64,000 bases of DNA from Bacteroidota bacterium (GCA_018267285.1 JAFDYU010000008.1:62001-126000); one strand, 5' to 3'; shown: positions 53,319 through 63,056, counted from the first letter of the stretch. Notes: generated by a model not told the origin, from the letters alone. Numbers and translations are program-made.

Positions 53319-54071
53319 ATGAGGGTAGCTCAAACTGCGTACACAGTTTACGGCTTTATTATTTTTATCGCTCTGTTCCTACTTTTATTTCCGTTTTTAC
53401 TTATTCCTATTTTTTTTTCTTCGCACTTCCGGTTAACCGGCATCCTTAACCGATGGTGGGCTCGGCTATTATTTTTTTTTATTTTTATTTCGTTTGAAGT
53501 AGAGGAGCGATTTCCGTTAGACCGAAAAAGAAAATATATCTTTTGCCCCAATCATTTTTCGTATCTCGATATTCCAACTTTGGGGCTCAACCCCGTCAAT
53601 GCCATTTTTGTTGGCAAAAATGCGATGGAAAAAATTCCACTTTTTGGGTTTATGTATCGGAGATTGCACATCACAGTGAACCGATCGAGTTTTCGCAGCC
53701 GCGGAAATACCTTACTGGCATCTATGAAAGCATTGGATGAAGGGAAAAGCCTGGTGATCTACCCCGAGGGAGGCATGATCACCGCACAACCTCCGCACAT
53801 GTCGCCTTTTAAAGATGGCGCATTTCGGCTGGCCATCGAAAAGCAAGTAGCCATTGTGCCCGTTACGATACCTTTTAACTGGAAACTTTTGCCCGATCAA
53901 TCTACACTGAGGCTGCGGCACGGTAAAGGGAAGGTAATTTTTCATGAACCTATCGAAACCGTAGGTCTGTCGTTGGCGCAGACCTCCGATCTAAAGAAAC
54001 AGGTCTTCCGTATTATCAACATTGAATTAAAGCATCAAAACAGCAGCCCGGTTGTTTCTTCTCACGCTTAA
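53319..54071 (+). CDS. 1-acyl-glycerol-3-phosphate acyltransferase family (PlsC-like)
   Basis: A 250-residue membrane enzyme. Two helices lie near the start (about 8-32 and 48-60), then the catalytic NHFSYLD at residues 78-84 (H-x4-D) and the YPEGGM motif near 147-152. It probably adds an acyl chain to lysophosphatidic acid or a related acceptor. It follows the thioesterase gene after four bases. Confidence 0.9.
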   Translation: MRVAQTAYTVYGFIIFIALFLLLFPFLLIPIFFSSHFRLTGILNRWWARLLFFFIFISFEVEERFPLDRKRKYIFCPNHFSYLDIPTLGLNPVNAIFVGKNAMEKIPLFGFMYRRLHITVNRSSFRSRGNTLLASMKALDEGKSLVIYPEGGMITAQPPHMSPFKDGAFRLAIEKQVAIVPVTIPFNWKLLPDQSTLRLRHGKGKVIFHEPIETVGLSLAQTSDLKKQVFRIINIELKHQNSSPVVSSHA

Positions 54072-54108
54072 TTTTTCTCATCTTCGCGCGAATAAATCTT
54101 TTCAATAA

Positions 54109-57060
54109 ATGTATTCTTTTCAGTTTTGGAAGCAGTGGCCGAAACCCTATCGGTTTTTGTTTTGGGTTTTAGCCGTTTGTTTTTTGTTTTCCTTAGGATT
54201 TCTGTGGCAAGGATGGATTCAATGGCCTGCACCTGCCATAACGCTGGATAATTATCAACAGATTCAGTCGGTTGAAGTACCGATGCATTCGTTCAACGTA
54301 GGGTTGTTAAAATTGACGGCTGTTGGTCAAAGTAATGTGATCATAGAAAGTATTTTCGGAAGCGACTTGCAACCTTCGGTTTTTGCTTCGTATTTTTTTC
54401 TGGCAGCTCTTGTTTTTTGCTTTCTTATTTTTATTTCTATTCTGCCGGCTCTTAGCCGGTATCGATTCTTAATAGGCATCGGCATTGCAGCATTGTTTAT
54501 TGCCAGCCTGCAACTTGATGCGCTGCAAATTTTTAATACAAGCTCCCGACTGTTTACAGCCGGCTCGATTTTGCTCTTCGCATCAGTTGCGTTTTATTTT
54601 CATTCGTTTAAAGTGGAAGCAACTTTTCTTAACAGGTTGTTTGCTTTTTCCTTGCTGACTTTAGCATTGTCCTTATCCATTTACTTTTCCAGCGGGGTGC
54701 CCCATCCGTTTTTACATATTTCAGTAACCGGATTGATGGCGGGTTTGATCGTGTGCCTGATCGTGATAGTGATGGTTGCACACGAATGGGTAGCGCTTTT
54801 TGCAGAGTTGATAACACGCAGCACCAAACTGGGCAAAAATCTTCAGCATTTTCTAGTACTCTCCATCGTTTATCTCGGTAATATTTTCCTGATGTATTCT
54901 TCAAAGATGGGAATGACCGGGTGGAGTTTTTTTTCGGTGAGCCCATTTGTACTTCTTGGGTTATCTGCGATATTGGGTGTATGGGGTTTCCGAGCACGCG
55001 AACCCCGGCATGAATCTATTTTAAAAGAAGAACCCCTTCGCATTTATTTTTATGTATCGCTTGCAACCGCAGCACTTGGTGTGCTGGGTTACTTCCTGTC
55101 ATCGGCAAACGATATGATGGTAGATGCCTTTGAAGATTTGATTCTGGCCGCACACATTGGCTGTGGATTGATATTCGTACTTTATGTCATCGCCAACTTT
55201 GGCCCTATGTTGGTTAAAAATCTTCCTGTTTACAAAATTTTATATAAACCCGACACCATGCCGCACTTCACATTTCGGCTCATGTCGGTGATTGCCACAT
55301 TTGCAATATTGTCGATGGTGGTATCGTGGAAGACCTATGTCAACCAGATGGTGGCCACGTACTATAATGCCTACGGTGATTTATTTTTAATCGAAGGAGA
55401 TACCGGAAATGCAGAAGTTAATTACAGAAGATCCCTTCAGTTTAGAAACCAGAATCTTCACGCACACTATGCGCTGGCCAATATCTACAAATCAAAATTA
55501 GAACCGATACAAGAACGTAAAGAATATGAAAATGGAGTAGAGTGGTCGCCTGATGTACCCGCTTACTTAAACCTTTGCAGAGCTTACCTTGCGCACAACG
55601 ATCTTCTGGAAACCGCTTTGACACTCGATAGAGCAAGAAAAGAATTTCCCAACAGTAAAGAACTTCAAAACGCTACGGGGATTTCATTTTTAAAATTAAA
55701 ACAACCCGACTCTGCCATCTATTATTTCAGTCAGGCAAAGAAACAAGCCAATGTACTTGCCGTGCATGCGGTATTTAACAAGCCGGCTGAAATGGATTCG
55801 ATCGTTTCGCTTAACGATAAGAAAGATGGAGTGAACGCCAACACGATTGCACTGGCCAACCTTCAGCAGAAACAGCTACTTACCGAAGGAAAATTTTCGG
55901 TCGATACGTCACTCAATGTTTATGAAGCAGTGTGGCTGAGCAACTTTTTAGTTAATCAAAAAGAAAAATCGGATACAGCTCTGATCGGGCTTGCTCTTGA
56001 ACTGGCAAAGAAACCCATTAACGGTAATTTTGAAGAAACGTTGATAACGGCAGCAGCCCACAGTTTATACGAACATGGCTTAGTTAACGAGGCGATGAAG
56101 ACGTTGCGCGAGCTGGCGTTCCGCACGGGTAATGCAAACCAGCTTTCTACAATGGGGTTATGGCTCCTGGAACAAAAAAACCCTTCCCTCGCCATTAATT
56201 ATTTTGAAGAAGCACAGGGAAAATCACACCCTGCATCTCTGTATCATTTGGCGATTGCACAAATCGAAGCCAATAATTTAAATCAAGCGATTATCAATTG
56301 GGACAGCCTCCGAAGATCACCCGATAAGAAAATTGCTGCTTTCGCTGAAATGATCAGTGCTGTTTTGAAAATTAACCCCAACCAAGCGAAAGACCTTACC
56401 GATGAAGGAAAATATTATTTCTGCCGTTACCGGATTCCATTGAACGACAACATTCTTTTTAACAACGTTATTAATGCAATCGCAGATCATCAGTTGCAAG
56501 CTCAAGCTATAATTGATCGCAGCGAAAAACTCTTTGCCATGGACGAACCGGACGAGGCAAATGATTTGCTCGGTAGGCTTAACACGGTTTATTCAAAGAA
56601 TATACACCAACAAATAACAAGCCTTAGGTTGATGCTTGCTGTAGAGAAACGAGATTGGGAGTTTATACAAAAAAATATTTATGAAACCGCTTTGCCGCCA
56701 CTTCAAAAGAAATATCTGGAAGCATTATTGGCGGCTCAAAACGGAAGTACAATGGCGGCTAATCAATTTGAATATCTATGTAAGGCCAATTATCAATTTG
56801 AAGAAGGAGTGATTGCTGCAGTTCGTTTTTTTGAAAACGACACAACCGACCGATATAAAAATTTTTCTAGATTGGTAGAGGGGCTACTGGCCAAGCCCAA
56901 CTCGGTGAAGTATTTAAAACAACACGCTGTAATGGCGGCTTCACTCGCGTTTTACGATGCAGCCCAGAGTTCGCTTGATAAACTGAGAGCAATTTTACCG
57001 GATAAAGCTTTCAAAAAATTTGCGGAAAAGAATCGACAATACTTTAAAGGCCCCGTCTAA
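54109..57060 (+). CDS. Large membrane protein with C-terminal TPR-like repeats
   Basis: A 983-residue protein. About ten hydrophobic segments occupy residues 15-430, then a soluble region (430-983) built of helical repeats resembling tetratricopeptide repeats (for example GNAEVNYRRSLQFRNQNLHAH). I do not recognise a named family. The repeats would face the periplasm or cytoplasm and bind partner proteins. It begins 37 bases after the PlsC gene and precedes gcvT, so it may be transcribed with the lipid genes. Confidence 0.75.
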   Translation: MYSFQFWKQWPKPYRFLFWVLAVCFLFSLGFLWQGWIQWPAPAITLDNYQQIQSVEVPMHSFNVGLLKLTAVGQSNVIIESIFGSDLQPSVFASYFFLAALVFCFLIFISILPALSRYRFLIGIGIAALFIASLQLDALQIFNTSSRLFTAGSILLFASVAFYFHSFKVEATFLNRLFAFSLLTLALSLSIYFSSGVPHPFLHISVTGLMAGLIVCLIVIVMVAHEWVALFAELITRSTKLGKNLQHFLVLSIVYLGNIFLMYSSKMGMTGWSFFSVSPFVLLGLSAILGVWGFRAREPRHESILKEEPLRIYFYVSLATAALGVLGYFLSSANDMMVDAFEDLILAAHIGCGLIFVLYVIANFGPMLVKNLPVYKILYKPDTMPHFTFRLMSVIATFAILSMVVSWKTYVNQMVATYYNAYGDLFLIEGDTGNAEVNYRRSLQFRNQNLHAHYALANIYKSKLEPIQERKEYENGVEWSPDVPAYLNLCRAYLAHNDLLETALTLDRARKEFPNSKELQNATGISFLKLKQPDSAIYYFSQAKKQANVLAVHAVFNKPAEMDSIVSLNDKKDGVNANTIALANLQQKQLLTEGKFSVDTSLNVYEAVWLSNFLVNQKEKSDTALIGLALELAKKPINGNFEETLITAAAHSLYEHGLVNEAMKTLRELAFRTGNANQLSTMGLWLLEQKNPSLAINYFEEAQGKSHPASLYHLAIAQIEANNLNQAIINWDSLRRSPDKKIAAFAEMISAVLKINPNQAKDLTDEGKYYFCRYRIPLNDNILFNNVINAIADHQLQAQAIIDRSEKLFAMDEPDEANDLLGRLNTVYSKNIHQQITSLRLMLAVEKRDWEFIQKNIYETALPPLQKKYLEALLAAQNGSTMAANQFEYLCKANYQFEEGVIAAVRFFENDTTDRYKNFSRLVEGLLAKPNSVKYLKQHAVMAASLAFYDAAQSSLDKLRAILPDKAFKKFAEKNRQYFKGPV

Positions 57061-57064
57061 CCAA

Positions 57065-57095
57065 TTGCCCCGCCCAAAATATTCAAGCATATTTG
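57065..57095 (+). promoter_or_regulatory. Candidate promoter for gcvT
   Basis: TTG at 57065-57067 is followed after 20 bases by CATATTTG at 57088-57095, seven of eight matches to TAnnTTTG. The ATG at 57132 is 36 bases downstream. Confidence 0.5.
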
Positions 57096-57131
57096 CACGT
57101 CAAAAAATTCATAATTCAACCTTAACTCTAA

Positions 57132-58217
57132 ATGGAACTAAAATCCGTACCTCTCGAACAACTGCATGCGAAACTGGGCGCTAAGATGGTGCCCTTTGCA
57201 GGCTACAATATGCCCGTACGCTATTCGTCTGATATCGAAGAACACATGACGGTGCGCAACGGTGTTGGTGTTTTTGATGTGAGCCACATGGGTGAGTTTA
57301 AGATTGAAGGACCGAATGCCCTTGATCTGATTCAGCGCGTAACCAGCAACGATGCTTCTAAGCTGGTGAATGGACAAGCGCAGTATTCTTGCCTGCCAAA
57401 CGAAAACGGTGGCATTGTAGATGATCTGATCGTTTACAAAATTAAAGACAACGACTACCTCGTGGTGGTGAATGCATCGAACATTGAAAAAGATTGGAAT
57501 TGGATCTCGAAGTTCAATACCCACGGTGCGGTGATGAAAAACGTATCGGACGATATTTGTTTATTTGCCGTGCAAGGCCCGAAAGCAAAAGAAGTTCTAC
57601 AACGATTAACCAAAACAGATTTATCCGTTATTAAATATTATCATTTTGCGATTGACCAATTTGCGGGAGTAAATGATGTTGTTATCAGCAATACCGGTTA
57701 CACCGGAGCTGGCGGGTTTGAAATCTATGTAAATAAAGATTCGGCCGAGAAAGTATGGAATGCAATTTTCGAGGCAGGGAAAAATGAAAACATCAGACCG
57801 ATTGGCCTTGGTGCACGCGATACCCTTCGGCTGGAGATGGGTTTCTGTTTATACGGAAACGATATTGACGACACCACCTCGCCCCTTGAAGCCGGCCTAG
57901 GCTGGATCACTAAATTCACGAAAGACTTTACCAACTCGGCTTCCCTAAAAAAACAAAAAGAAGATGGAGTAAAGAAAAAGTTGGTGGGATTCAAAATGGT
58001 TGATAAAGGAATACCCCGCCACGATTACCAGATTAAAGATGCCGAAGGTAATGAAATTGGCAAGGTCACTTCCGGTACCATGTCACCCATGTTGAATATT
58101 GGAATTGGCCTGGGTTACGTAGCGGTTGCCCATGCTGCTGTCGATTCTCAAATTTTTATCGATGTGAGAGGGAAAGGCCTAAAGGCCGTGGTGAGCAAAC
58201 TTCCATTAATTAGTTGA
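57132..58217 (+). CDS. gcvT: Aminomethyltransferase (glycine cleavage T protein)
   Basis: A 361-residue enzyme of the glycine cleavage system. It transfers the aminomethyl carbon from H protein to tetrahydrofolate and releases ammonia. [11 protein letters not shown] and [11 protein letters not shown] at the start, [17 protein letters not shown], and [16 protein letters not shown] near the C-terminus are diagnostic. The gcvH and gcvP genes are not in the window, as is usual in this phylum. It has its own candidate promoter. Confidence 0.96.
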   Translation: MELKSVPLEQLHAKLGAKMVPFAGYNMPVRYSSDIEEHMTVRNGVGVFDVSHMGEFKIEGPNALDLIQRVTSNDASKLVNGQAQYSCLPNENGGIVDDLIVYKIKDNDYLVVVNASNIEKDWNWISKFNTHGAVMKNVSDDICLFAVQGPKAKEVLQRLTKTDLSVIKYYHFAIDQFAGVNDVVISNTGYTGAGGFEIYVNKDSAEKVWNAIFEAGKNENIRPIGLGARDTLRLEMGFCLYGNDIDDTTSPLEAGLGWITKFTKDFTNSASLKKQKEDGVKKKLVGFKMVDKGIPRHDYQIKDAEGNEIGKVTSGTMSPMLNIGIGLGYVAVAHAAVDSQIFIDVRGKGLKAVVSKLPLIS

Positions 58218-58283
58218 TTCGATCATTCGGTGATGTGCTTGTAACATTATCGAATATCCGAATTACCACTTTACCGAATCAAA

Positions 58284-58988
58284 ATGAAAACCATTGATGT
58301 TTGCTTAAGCCCGGAGCTGATGCACCTGTATGATGTGCGCGATAAAACCGTGGTTGTGGTTGATATTTTACGTGCCACATCCTGTATGGTAACGGCTTTT
58401 GCCCACGGTGTTGAAAGCATTACACCGATAGCCAGCTTGGAAGAATGCCGTAACATGAAAACCCGGGGCTATGTAATTTCGGGCGAGCGCGATGGAAAAA
58501 AAGTAGAAGGATTTGATAAAGGAAATTCTCCGTTCGAATATGTGGGCGATCAGGTGCGTGGGTTAAAAATTGCTTTTACCACAACGAACGGAACGTTAGC
58601 CATAGAAAAATCGAAGGACGCCAAAGAAATTGTTATTGGTTCGTTTCTAAACCTGACGAGCGTGGCCAAGCATCTTTTGCTCGGAGAAAATAACGCACTG
58701 ATTGTTTGTGCCGGATGGAAGGGCCGGGTGAATTTGGAAGACACACTTTTTGCCGGTGCACTGGTGGATAAACTGAAAGACTATTTAGGCCCCGATTGCG
58801 ATGCGCCCCTCGCGGCCCGGTATTTATACAACCTCGCCAAAGAAGACATGATTTCATTTTTAAACACTTCATCGCACGTGCTCCGGTTAAATAAACTTAA
58901 CATTCACGAGGATATTAAATTTTGTGTGGCGATGGATCAATTTAAAGTTTTGCCCAAATTGAAAAACGGAACTTTAGTGGTTAACTGA
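58284..58988 (+). CDS. comB: 2-phosphosulfolactate phosphatase
   Basis: A 234-residue Mg-dependent phosphatase first known from coenzyme M synthesis. VVVVDILRATSCMVTAFAHG and FTTTNGTLAIEKSK (substrate-loop) fit the family. In bacteria it may supply sulfolactate for other sulfonate metabolism, which in Bacteroidota could feed sulfonolipids. That link is inference; comA is not in the window. Its stop overlaps the convergent MazG-like gene by eight bases. Confidence 0.88.
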   Translation: MKTIDVCLSPELMHLYDVRDKTVVVVDILRATSCMVTAFAHGVESITPIASLEECRNMKTRGYVISGERDGKKVEGFDKGNSPFEYVGDQVRGLKIAFTTTNGTLAIEKSKDAKEIVIGSFLNLTSVAKHLLLGENNALIVCAGWKGRVNLEDTLFAGALVDKLKDYLGPDCDAPLAARYLYNLAKEDMISFLNTSSHVLRLNKLNIHEDIKFCVAMDQFKVLPKLKNGTLVVN

Positions 58989-59307
58989 GTTTCGGATTTT
59001 GTTGGTGACGCTCCCGGTCGCGATGAGTTTTCTTTTCAATGTTTTTTTCTAAAGCTTCGGTCAGGTCAACGCCCGTTTGGTTGGCCAGGCAGATGAGCAC
59101 CCAAAGCACATCGGCCATTTCATCGCTCAAGCCCTTGTTTTTATCCGACTCTTTTTCTGATTGCTCTCCATACCTTCGGGCAACAATGCGGGCGAGCTCG
59201 CCAACTTCTTCGGTAAGAAGTGCCATGTTGGTAAGTTCATTAAAATAACGAACGCCATACGATTTGATCCACCGATCGACTTGTTGTTGTGCTTCTTTGA
59301 TCAACAT
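58981..59307 (-). CDS. MazG-like nucleotide pyrophosphohydrolase
   Basis: A 108-residue all-alpha NTP pyrophosphohydrolase with the metal-binding EEVGEL and DEMADVLWVL segments. It hydrolyses nucleotide triphosphates to monophosphates, often for housecleaning. The start is the ATG at 59307 (MLIKEAQQQVDRW); a longer frame begins upstream but overlaps the DdpX gene. The gene may be co-transcribed with DdpX, which ends 35 bases upstream. Confidence 0.87.
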   Translation of the reverse strand: MLIKEAQQQVDRWIKSYGVRYFNELTNMALLTEEVGELARIVARRYGEQSEKESDKNKGLSDEMADVLWVLICLANQTGVDLTEALEKNIEKKTHRDRERHQQNPKLS

Positions 59308-59341
59308 AAAATGTAAGCTTAAGATGTAAGTTAAACCGGGG

Positions 59342-60016
59342 CTATCGTAACTCTTCAAAGTCAATATCCATCACTTCGTATTTCTGCCAACCGGTAAAAT
59401 CAAAATGCCACCACTCGGTGGGATAAACTTTAAAAGAATTTTCTGCCATGACCGCAATTAGCGTATCGCGGTTTTTTACAATAACCGGATTACCGATAGT
59501 AGCGGTAGGCCAGGATTCCTTTTGCATGGCATCGTAAGTGGTTGGCATTGATAGTTCTTGTCCGGTTTTCAAATCAACAAGAGTCATGTCTATGGCGCAG
59601 CCCCGGTTGTGACGCGAGCCGTGGTACGGACTTGCCACATACGTGGTATCGCCCTTCATCAACTCATAAAATTTTACAGTAGCCGAATAGGGGCGATAGG
59701 CGTCATAGATTTTTATGCTATAACCCAATCTTTTAAATTCTTCTTGTGCCTTTTTTAAAGCTAAAGCAACAGGCTTTCGGGCATAGGCTTTAGGCAACCG
59801 ATAGATTTGTTCGCCCGTGAAATTATTTTTTGTGGCATACCGGATGTCAAGTACAAGTCCCGGAATAAATTCTTGAAGATCAACCAATTCATTTTCAGGG
59901 TTAGTTTGCACGGATGACCGATAGCCCGAAATATTGGTGGGGTGAAGCCCATATTTATTTTGGGAATGGACAAAAAAAGCAGACTGAAGTACTGCAACAA
60001 CGAGGAGAAGTTTCAT
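59342..60016 (-). CDS. D-alanyl-D-alanine dipeptidase (M15D, VanX/DdpX-like)
   Basis: A 224-residue exported Zn dipeptidase from the ATG at 60016 (MKLLLVVAV), with a signal peptide ending near VHSQ. The zinc-binding SRHNRGCAID and EWWHFDF are the conserved M15D motifs and the catalytic Arg is in YDAYRPYS. It hydrolyses D-Ala-D-Ala, a wall precursor or product. As a periplasmic enzyme it probably recycles D-Ala rather than giving vancomycin resistance, because no van regulator or ligase is nearby. Confidence 0.9.
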   Translation of the reverse strand: MKLLLVVAVLQSAFFVHSQNKYGLHPTNISGYRSSVQTNPENELVDLQEFIPGLVLDIRYATKNNFTGEQIYRLPKAYARKPVALALKKAQEEFKRLGYSIKIYDAYRPYSATVKFYELMKGDTTYVASPYHGSRHNRGCAIDMTLVDLKTGQELSMPTTYDAMQKESWPTATIGNPVIVKNRDTLIAVMAENSFKVYPTEWWHFDFTGWQKYEVMDIDFEELR

Positions 60017-60138
60017 CAGACTGGAAAGATACAATTTTGGGTGCGAATGGCACACCTATACTTTTCACAAAAGTTCGCTATCCAATTCTTTCTTTTTTCA
60101 TTTTCGTTTTATTACTTTTAGAGTGACTGAAGGAATGA

Positions 60139-60209
60139 CGCGAAGACACGTTTTTATACTTGCAAGTTTTTTAAAACATTGTAAGGAACGTGTCTTCGCG
60201 ATTTTTTTT
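60139..60209. repeat. Long-range inverted repeat with T-run before phoH
   Basis: CGCGAAGACACGT (60139-60151) is a perfect inverted match to ACGTGTCTTCGCG (60188-60200), a 13-base stem around a 36-base loop, followed by A and eight T. The loop contains the palindrome ACTTGCAAGT. The T-run suggests a terminator for transcripts entering from the left or a phoH leader attenuator, ending 12 bases before the phoH ATG. Confidence 0.65.
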
Positions 60210-60220
60210 AACCTATTTCT

Positions 60221-61576
60221 ATGAGAATGACAAAAACCACTAAATCGAAGGACAAAAAGATTTTTGTTCTGGACACCTCCGTAATTATTTACGAACACAA
60301 CAGCATCCTCAATTTTGATGAACACGATATCGGTATACCGATTACGGTATTAGAAGAACTCGACAACTTTAAAAAAGGTAACGACACCAAAAATTTTGAA
60401 GCCCGCGAGTTCATCCGATTAATTGATAAGCTGGCCAAAGACCAGATGCTGCACCAGTGGAATCCCATCAACGGTAAAGGCAAAGGTAATTTTAAAGTGG
60501 TGATGGATACAGGAGGCACCGGGCAGGTTGACGCCAACAAAGTCTTTAATGAAGACAAACCCGATCACCGAATTTTAAATGCGGCACTGCTGCTGCAAAA
60601 AGAAGAAAGCGACAAGCGAGTGATCCTTATCAGCAAGGATGTTAACTTGCGGCTTAAGGCCAAAGCGCTCGGCCTTCAGGCCGAAGATTATACCACGGGG
60701 AAAATTCAAAACATCAGTTCGTTGTATGCCGGACGAACGATTACCGACAACGCCTCTTCCGATGCCATTGATTTGATTTATGAGAAAGGCTACTGCCCAC
60801 CCAATGAGGTGCTCGGCAAAGAAAAACCGATGAAAAACCATTACTACATTTTTAAAAACGGAAAGAAATCGGTTCTGGCATTCTACAACTCGGCCAACGG
60901 CATGGTAGAACAAGTTGAAAAAAGAAATGCGTACGGAATTAAACCGCGCAATGCCGAGCAAGCTTTTGCCATTCATGCCGTACTTAAACCGGAAATCAAG
61001 TTGGTGTCTATGCAAGGCGTGGCGGGTACGGGGAAAACGCTTATCGCGCTTGCTGCTGCCCTTGAGCAGAAAAGAGAATACAAACAAATTTACCTCGCCC
61101 GCCCGATTGTTCCGCTAAGCAACAAAGACATTGGTTACTTACCGGGAGATATCAAATCGAAATTGAATCCCTACATGGAGCCGCTGTGGGATAATTTAAA
61201 ATTTATTCAAAACCAATACAGCGAGAGCGACAAAGAATACTCGAAAATCACCGAGATGGTGCAGAACGAAAAACTGGTCATTACCCCACTTGCCTACATC
61301 CGCGGAAGAAGTTTATCCAACATTTGTTTCATCGTGGATGAGGCTCAAAATCTTACTCCGCACGAGGTTAAAACGATCATCACCCGCGCTGGAGAAAACA
61401 CTAAAATTATTTTTACGGGCGATATTCACCAAATCGATACACCTTATCTCGATTCGCAAAGTAACGGTCTTTCTTACCTGATCGACAGGCTGAAAGACCA
61501 CGAGCTTTATGCGCACGTAACCCTTGAAAAAGGCGAACGGAGTGAATTGGCCAACCTGGCCAACGATCTGTTGTAG
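60221..61576 (+). CDS. PIN-domain PhoH-family ATPase/RNase
   Basis: A 451-residue cytoplasmic protein that joins an N-terminal PIN nuclease domain (about 13-150, with Asp18 in VLDTSVIIYEH) and a PhoH P-loop ATPase domain (Walker A GVAGTGKT at 266-273, Walker B FIVDEAQNL). Such PIN-PhoH proteins are RNA helicase-nucleases. The start is the ATG at 60221, or 60227. A strong inverted repeat lies in the 5' region. Confidence 0.9.
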   Translation: MRMTKTTKSKDKKIFVLDTSVIIYEHNSILNFDEHDIGIPITVLEELDNFKKGNDTKNFEAREFIRLIDKLAKDQMLHQWNPINGKGKGNFKVVMDTGGTGQVDANKVFNEDKPDHRILNAALLLQKEESDKRVILISKDVNLRLKAKALGLQAEDYTTGKIQNISSLYAGRTITDNASSDAIDLIYEKGYCPPNEVLGKEKPMKNHYYIFKNGKKSVLAFYNSANGMVEQVEKRNAYGIKPRNAEQAFAIHAVLKPEIKLVSMQGVAGTGKTLIALAAALEQKREYKQIYLARPIVPLSNKDIGYLPGDIKSKLNPYMEPLWDNLKFIQNQYSESDKEYSKITEMVQNEKLVITPLAYIRGRSLSNICFIVDEAQNLTPHEVKTIITRAGENTKIIFTGDIHQIDTPYLDSQSNGLSYLIDRLKDHELYAHVTLEKGERSELANLANDLL

Positions 61577-61829
61577 AACGTTTGGAGGGATAAACTTAGG
61601 ATGCAAGATTTAAGGCGAAAGAAAAAATTGCAAGCCTATACTCACTCAAAAACCGACCTTTATCCGTAGTACACAGAAAATGAACCTGTACTATTTTGTG
61701 TGGAGAGTTACATTTTCGTTACATCGGTAAAGTATTGAGCAGCTATCTTATATCGCCTAATGAGGTGGCGTTTTCTCTTGCCAAACCCATCTATTTACTT
61801 TGCGTATCAATAAACAAACACGAGTAATT

Positions 61830-62081
61830 ATGTGGTGGAACAGAGGCTTTAAATATTTCTCCTTATCGAAGCAGATAAATTATTTGCGCGAACACGGTAT
61901 AATGTTGGGCTCACGAGCGCTCAACGGACGCAAAGTATTTATTTATATGGTGAAAACTTTTTTTGTGGAGGTAGTTTATCAAAACGACAGCATCGAGAAG
62001 CAAGTTGAACGCCTTAATGTATTCAATAATTTAAGCCACCTTAACCAACATCTGGAAAAGGAATTCAAGGCTACGTTTTAA
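61830..62081 (+). CDS. Small hypothetical protein, 83 residues
   Basis: A soluble protein starting MWWNRGFKYFSLSKQINYL and ending HLNQHLEKEFKATF. The start is the ATG at 61830; an upstream in-frame TTG at 61800 lies inside a TTACTTTG -7-like element. It is basic and helical. I do not recognise it. It ends four bases from the convergent sucD gene. The 250 bases upstream hold no gene or recognisable repeat. Confidence 0.65.
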   Translation: MWWNRGFKYFSLSKQINYLREHGIMLGSRALNGRKVFIYMVKTFFVEVVYQNDSIEKQVERLNVFNNLSHLNQHLEKEFKATF

Positions 62082-62084
62082 GTA

Positions 62085-62960
62085 TTATCTTCCGAGTGCT
62101 TTGAGCATCGTATCGCCAATTAAGGCGGGCGACTCCACCACGTGAATGCCACATTCGCGCATAACTTTCATTTTTGCAGCTGCGGTATCTTCGGCACCGC
62201 CAATAATGGCACCCGCATGGCCCATCCTGCGGCCGGGAGGTGCAGTTTGACCTGCGATGAACCCAACAACGGGTTTTTTATTTCCATTTTCTTTGATCCA
62301 ACGGGCAGCAACGGGTTCGTAGTTTCCGCCTATCTCACCAATCATAACAATGCCTTCCGTATCGGGGTCGTTCATTAATAATTCGATCGCATCTTTGGTT
62401 GGCGTACCGATAATTGGGTCGCCCCCAATGCCAATGGCGGTAGTGATACCCAATCCTGCTTTTACAATTTGATCGGCAGCCTCGTACGTAAGTGTACCGG
62501 ATTTGGATACAATTCCTATTTTTCCTTTTTTGAAAACAAAGCCCGGCATGATGCCCACTTTTGCTTCGCCCGGTGTAATCACTCCCGGGCAATTGGGCCC
62601 AACTAAAGTTGCTTTACGATCTTTTACATATTGCTTGGCCGTCATCATATCTTTAACGGGGATGCCTTCCGTAATGGCAACAATTACTTTGATGCCCGCA
62701 TCGGCTGCTTCCATAATGGAATCGGCAGCAAAGGCAGGGGGCACAAAAATAATGGATACGTCAGCACCCGTTTTCTCAACGGCTTCTTTAACTGTATTGA
62801 ATACAGGCCTGCCCAAGTGCACCTGGCCACCTTTGGCGGGTGTAACGCCACCAACTACATTGGTGCCGTATTCTATCATTTGGCCGGCATGGAAGGTCCC
62901 CTCGGAACCCGTAAAGCCTTGCACAATTACCCGTGAATTTTTATTGACCAGTACACTCAT
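62085..62960 (-). CDS. sucD: Succinyl-CoA synthetase, alpha subunit
   Basis: A 291-residue TCA-cycle enzyme that with SucC makes succinate and ATP or GTP from succinyl-Co[16 protein letters not shown] at residues 12-26 is the CoA-binding start. The phospho-accepting His248 lies in [10 protein letters not shown]. All family motifs are present. The sucC gene is not adjacent. It is transcribed alone from a consensus promoter. Confidence 0.96.
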   Translation of the reverse strand: MSVLVNKNSRVIVQGFTGSEGTFHAGQMIEYGTNVVGGVTPAKGGQVHLGRPVFNTVKEAVEKTGADVSIIFVPPAFAADSIMEAADAGIKVIVAITEGIPVKDMMTAKQYVKDRKATLVGPNCPGVITPGEAKVGIMPGFVFKKGKIGIVSKSGTLTYEAADQIVKAGLGITTAIGIGGDPIIGTPTKDAIELLMNDPDTEGIVMIGEIGGNYEPVAARWIKENGNKKPVVGFIAGQTAPPGRRMGHAGAIIGGAEDTAAAKMKVMRECGIHVVESPALIGDTMLKALGR

Positions 62961-62980
62961 CGTTATTAAGGTTAAGGCAA

Positions 62981-63010
62981 CAAATTTAAAAGAAATATGA
63001 GCGGAGACAA
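62981..63010 (-). promoter_or_regulatory. Bacteroidota promoter for sucD
   Basis: On the minus strand TTG (63010-63008) is followed after exactly 19 bases by TAAATTTG (62988-62981), a full match to TAnnTTTG. Transcription would begin about 14 bases before the ATG. Confidence 0.7.
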
Positions 63011-63023
63011 GAATGAATTATGC

Positions 63024-63056
63024 AAAAAAAAGAGAGGCTGCTCAGGGCAGCCTCTC
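63024..63056 (-). terminator. Rho-independent terminator after the 63079-63975 gene
   Basis: GAGAGGCTGC (63032-63041) pairs with GCAGCCTCTC (63047-63056) in a perfect ten-base stem. On the minus strand eight T follow directly. It ends the FecR/TPR-like gene's message, just upstream of the sucD promoter. Confidence 0.88.

Noticed and set aside
59342..60016. Vancomycin resistance gene
   Set aside because: The VanX-like enzyme is exported and has no vanR/S, ligase or dehydrogenase partner, so wall recycling is more likely.
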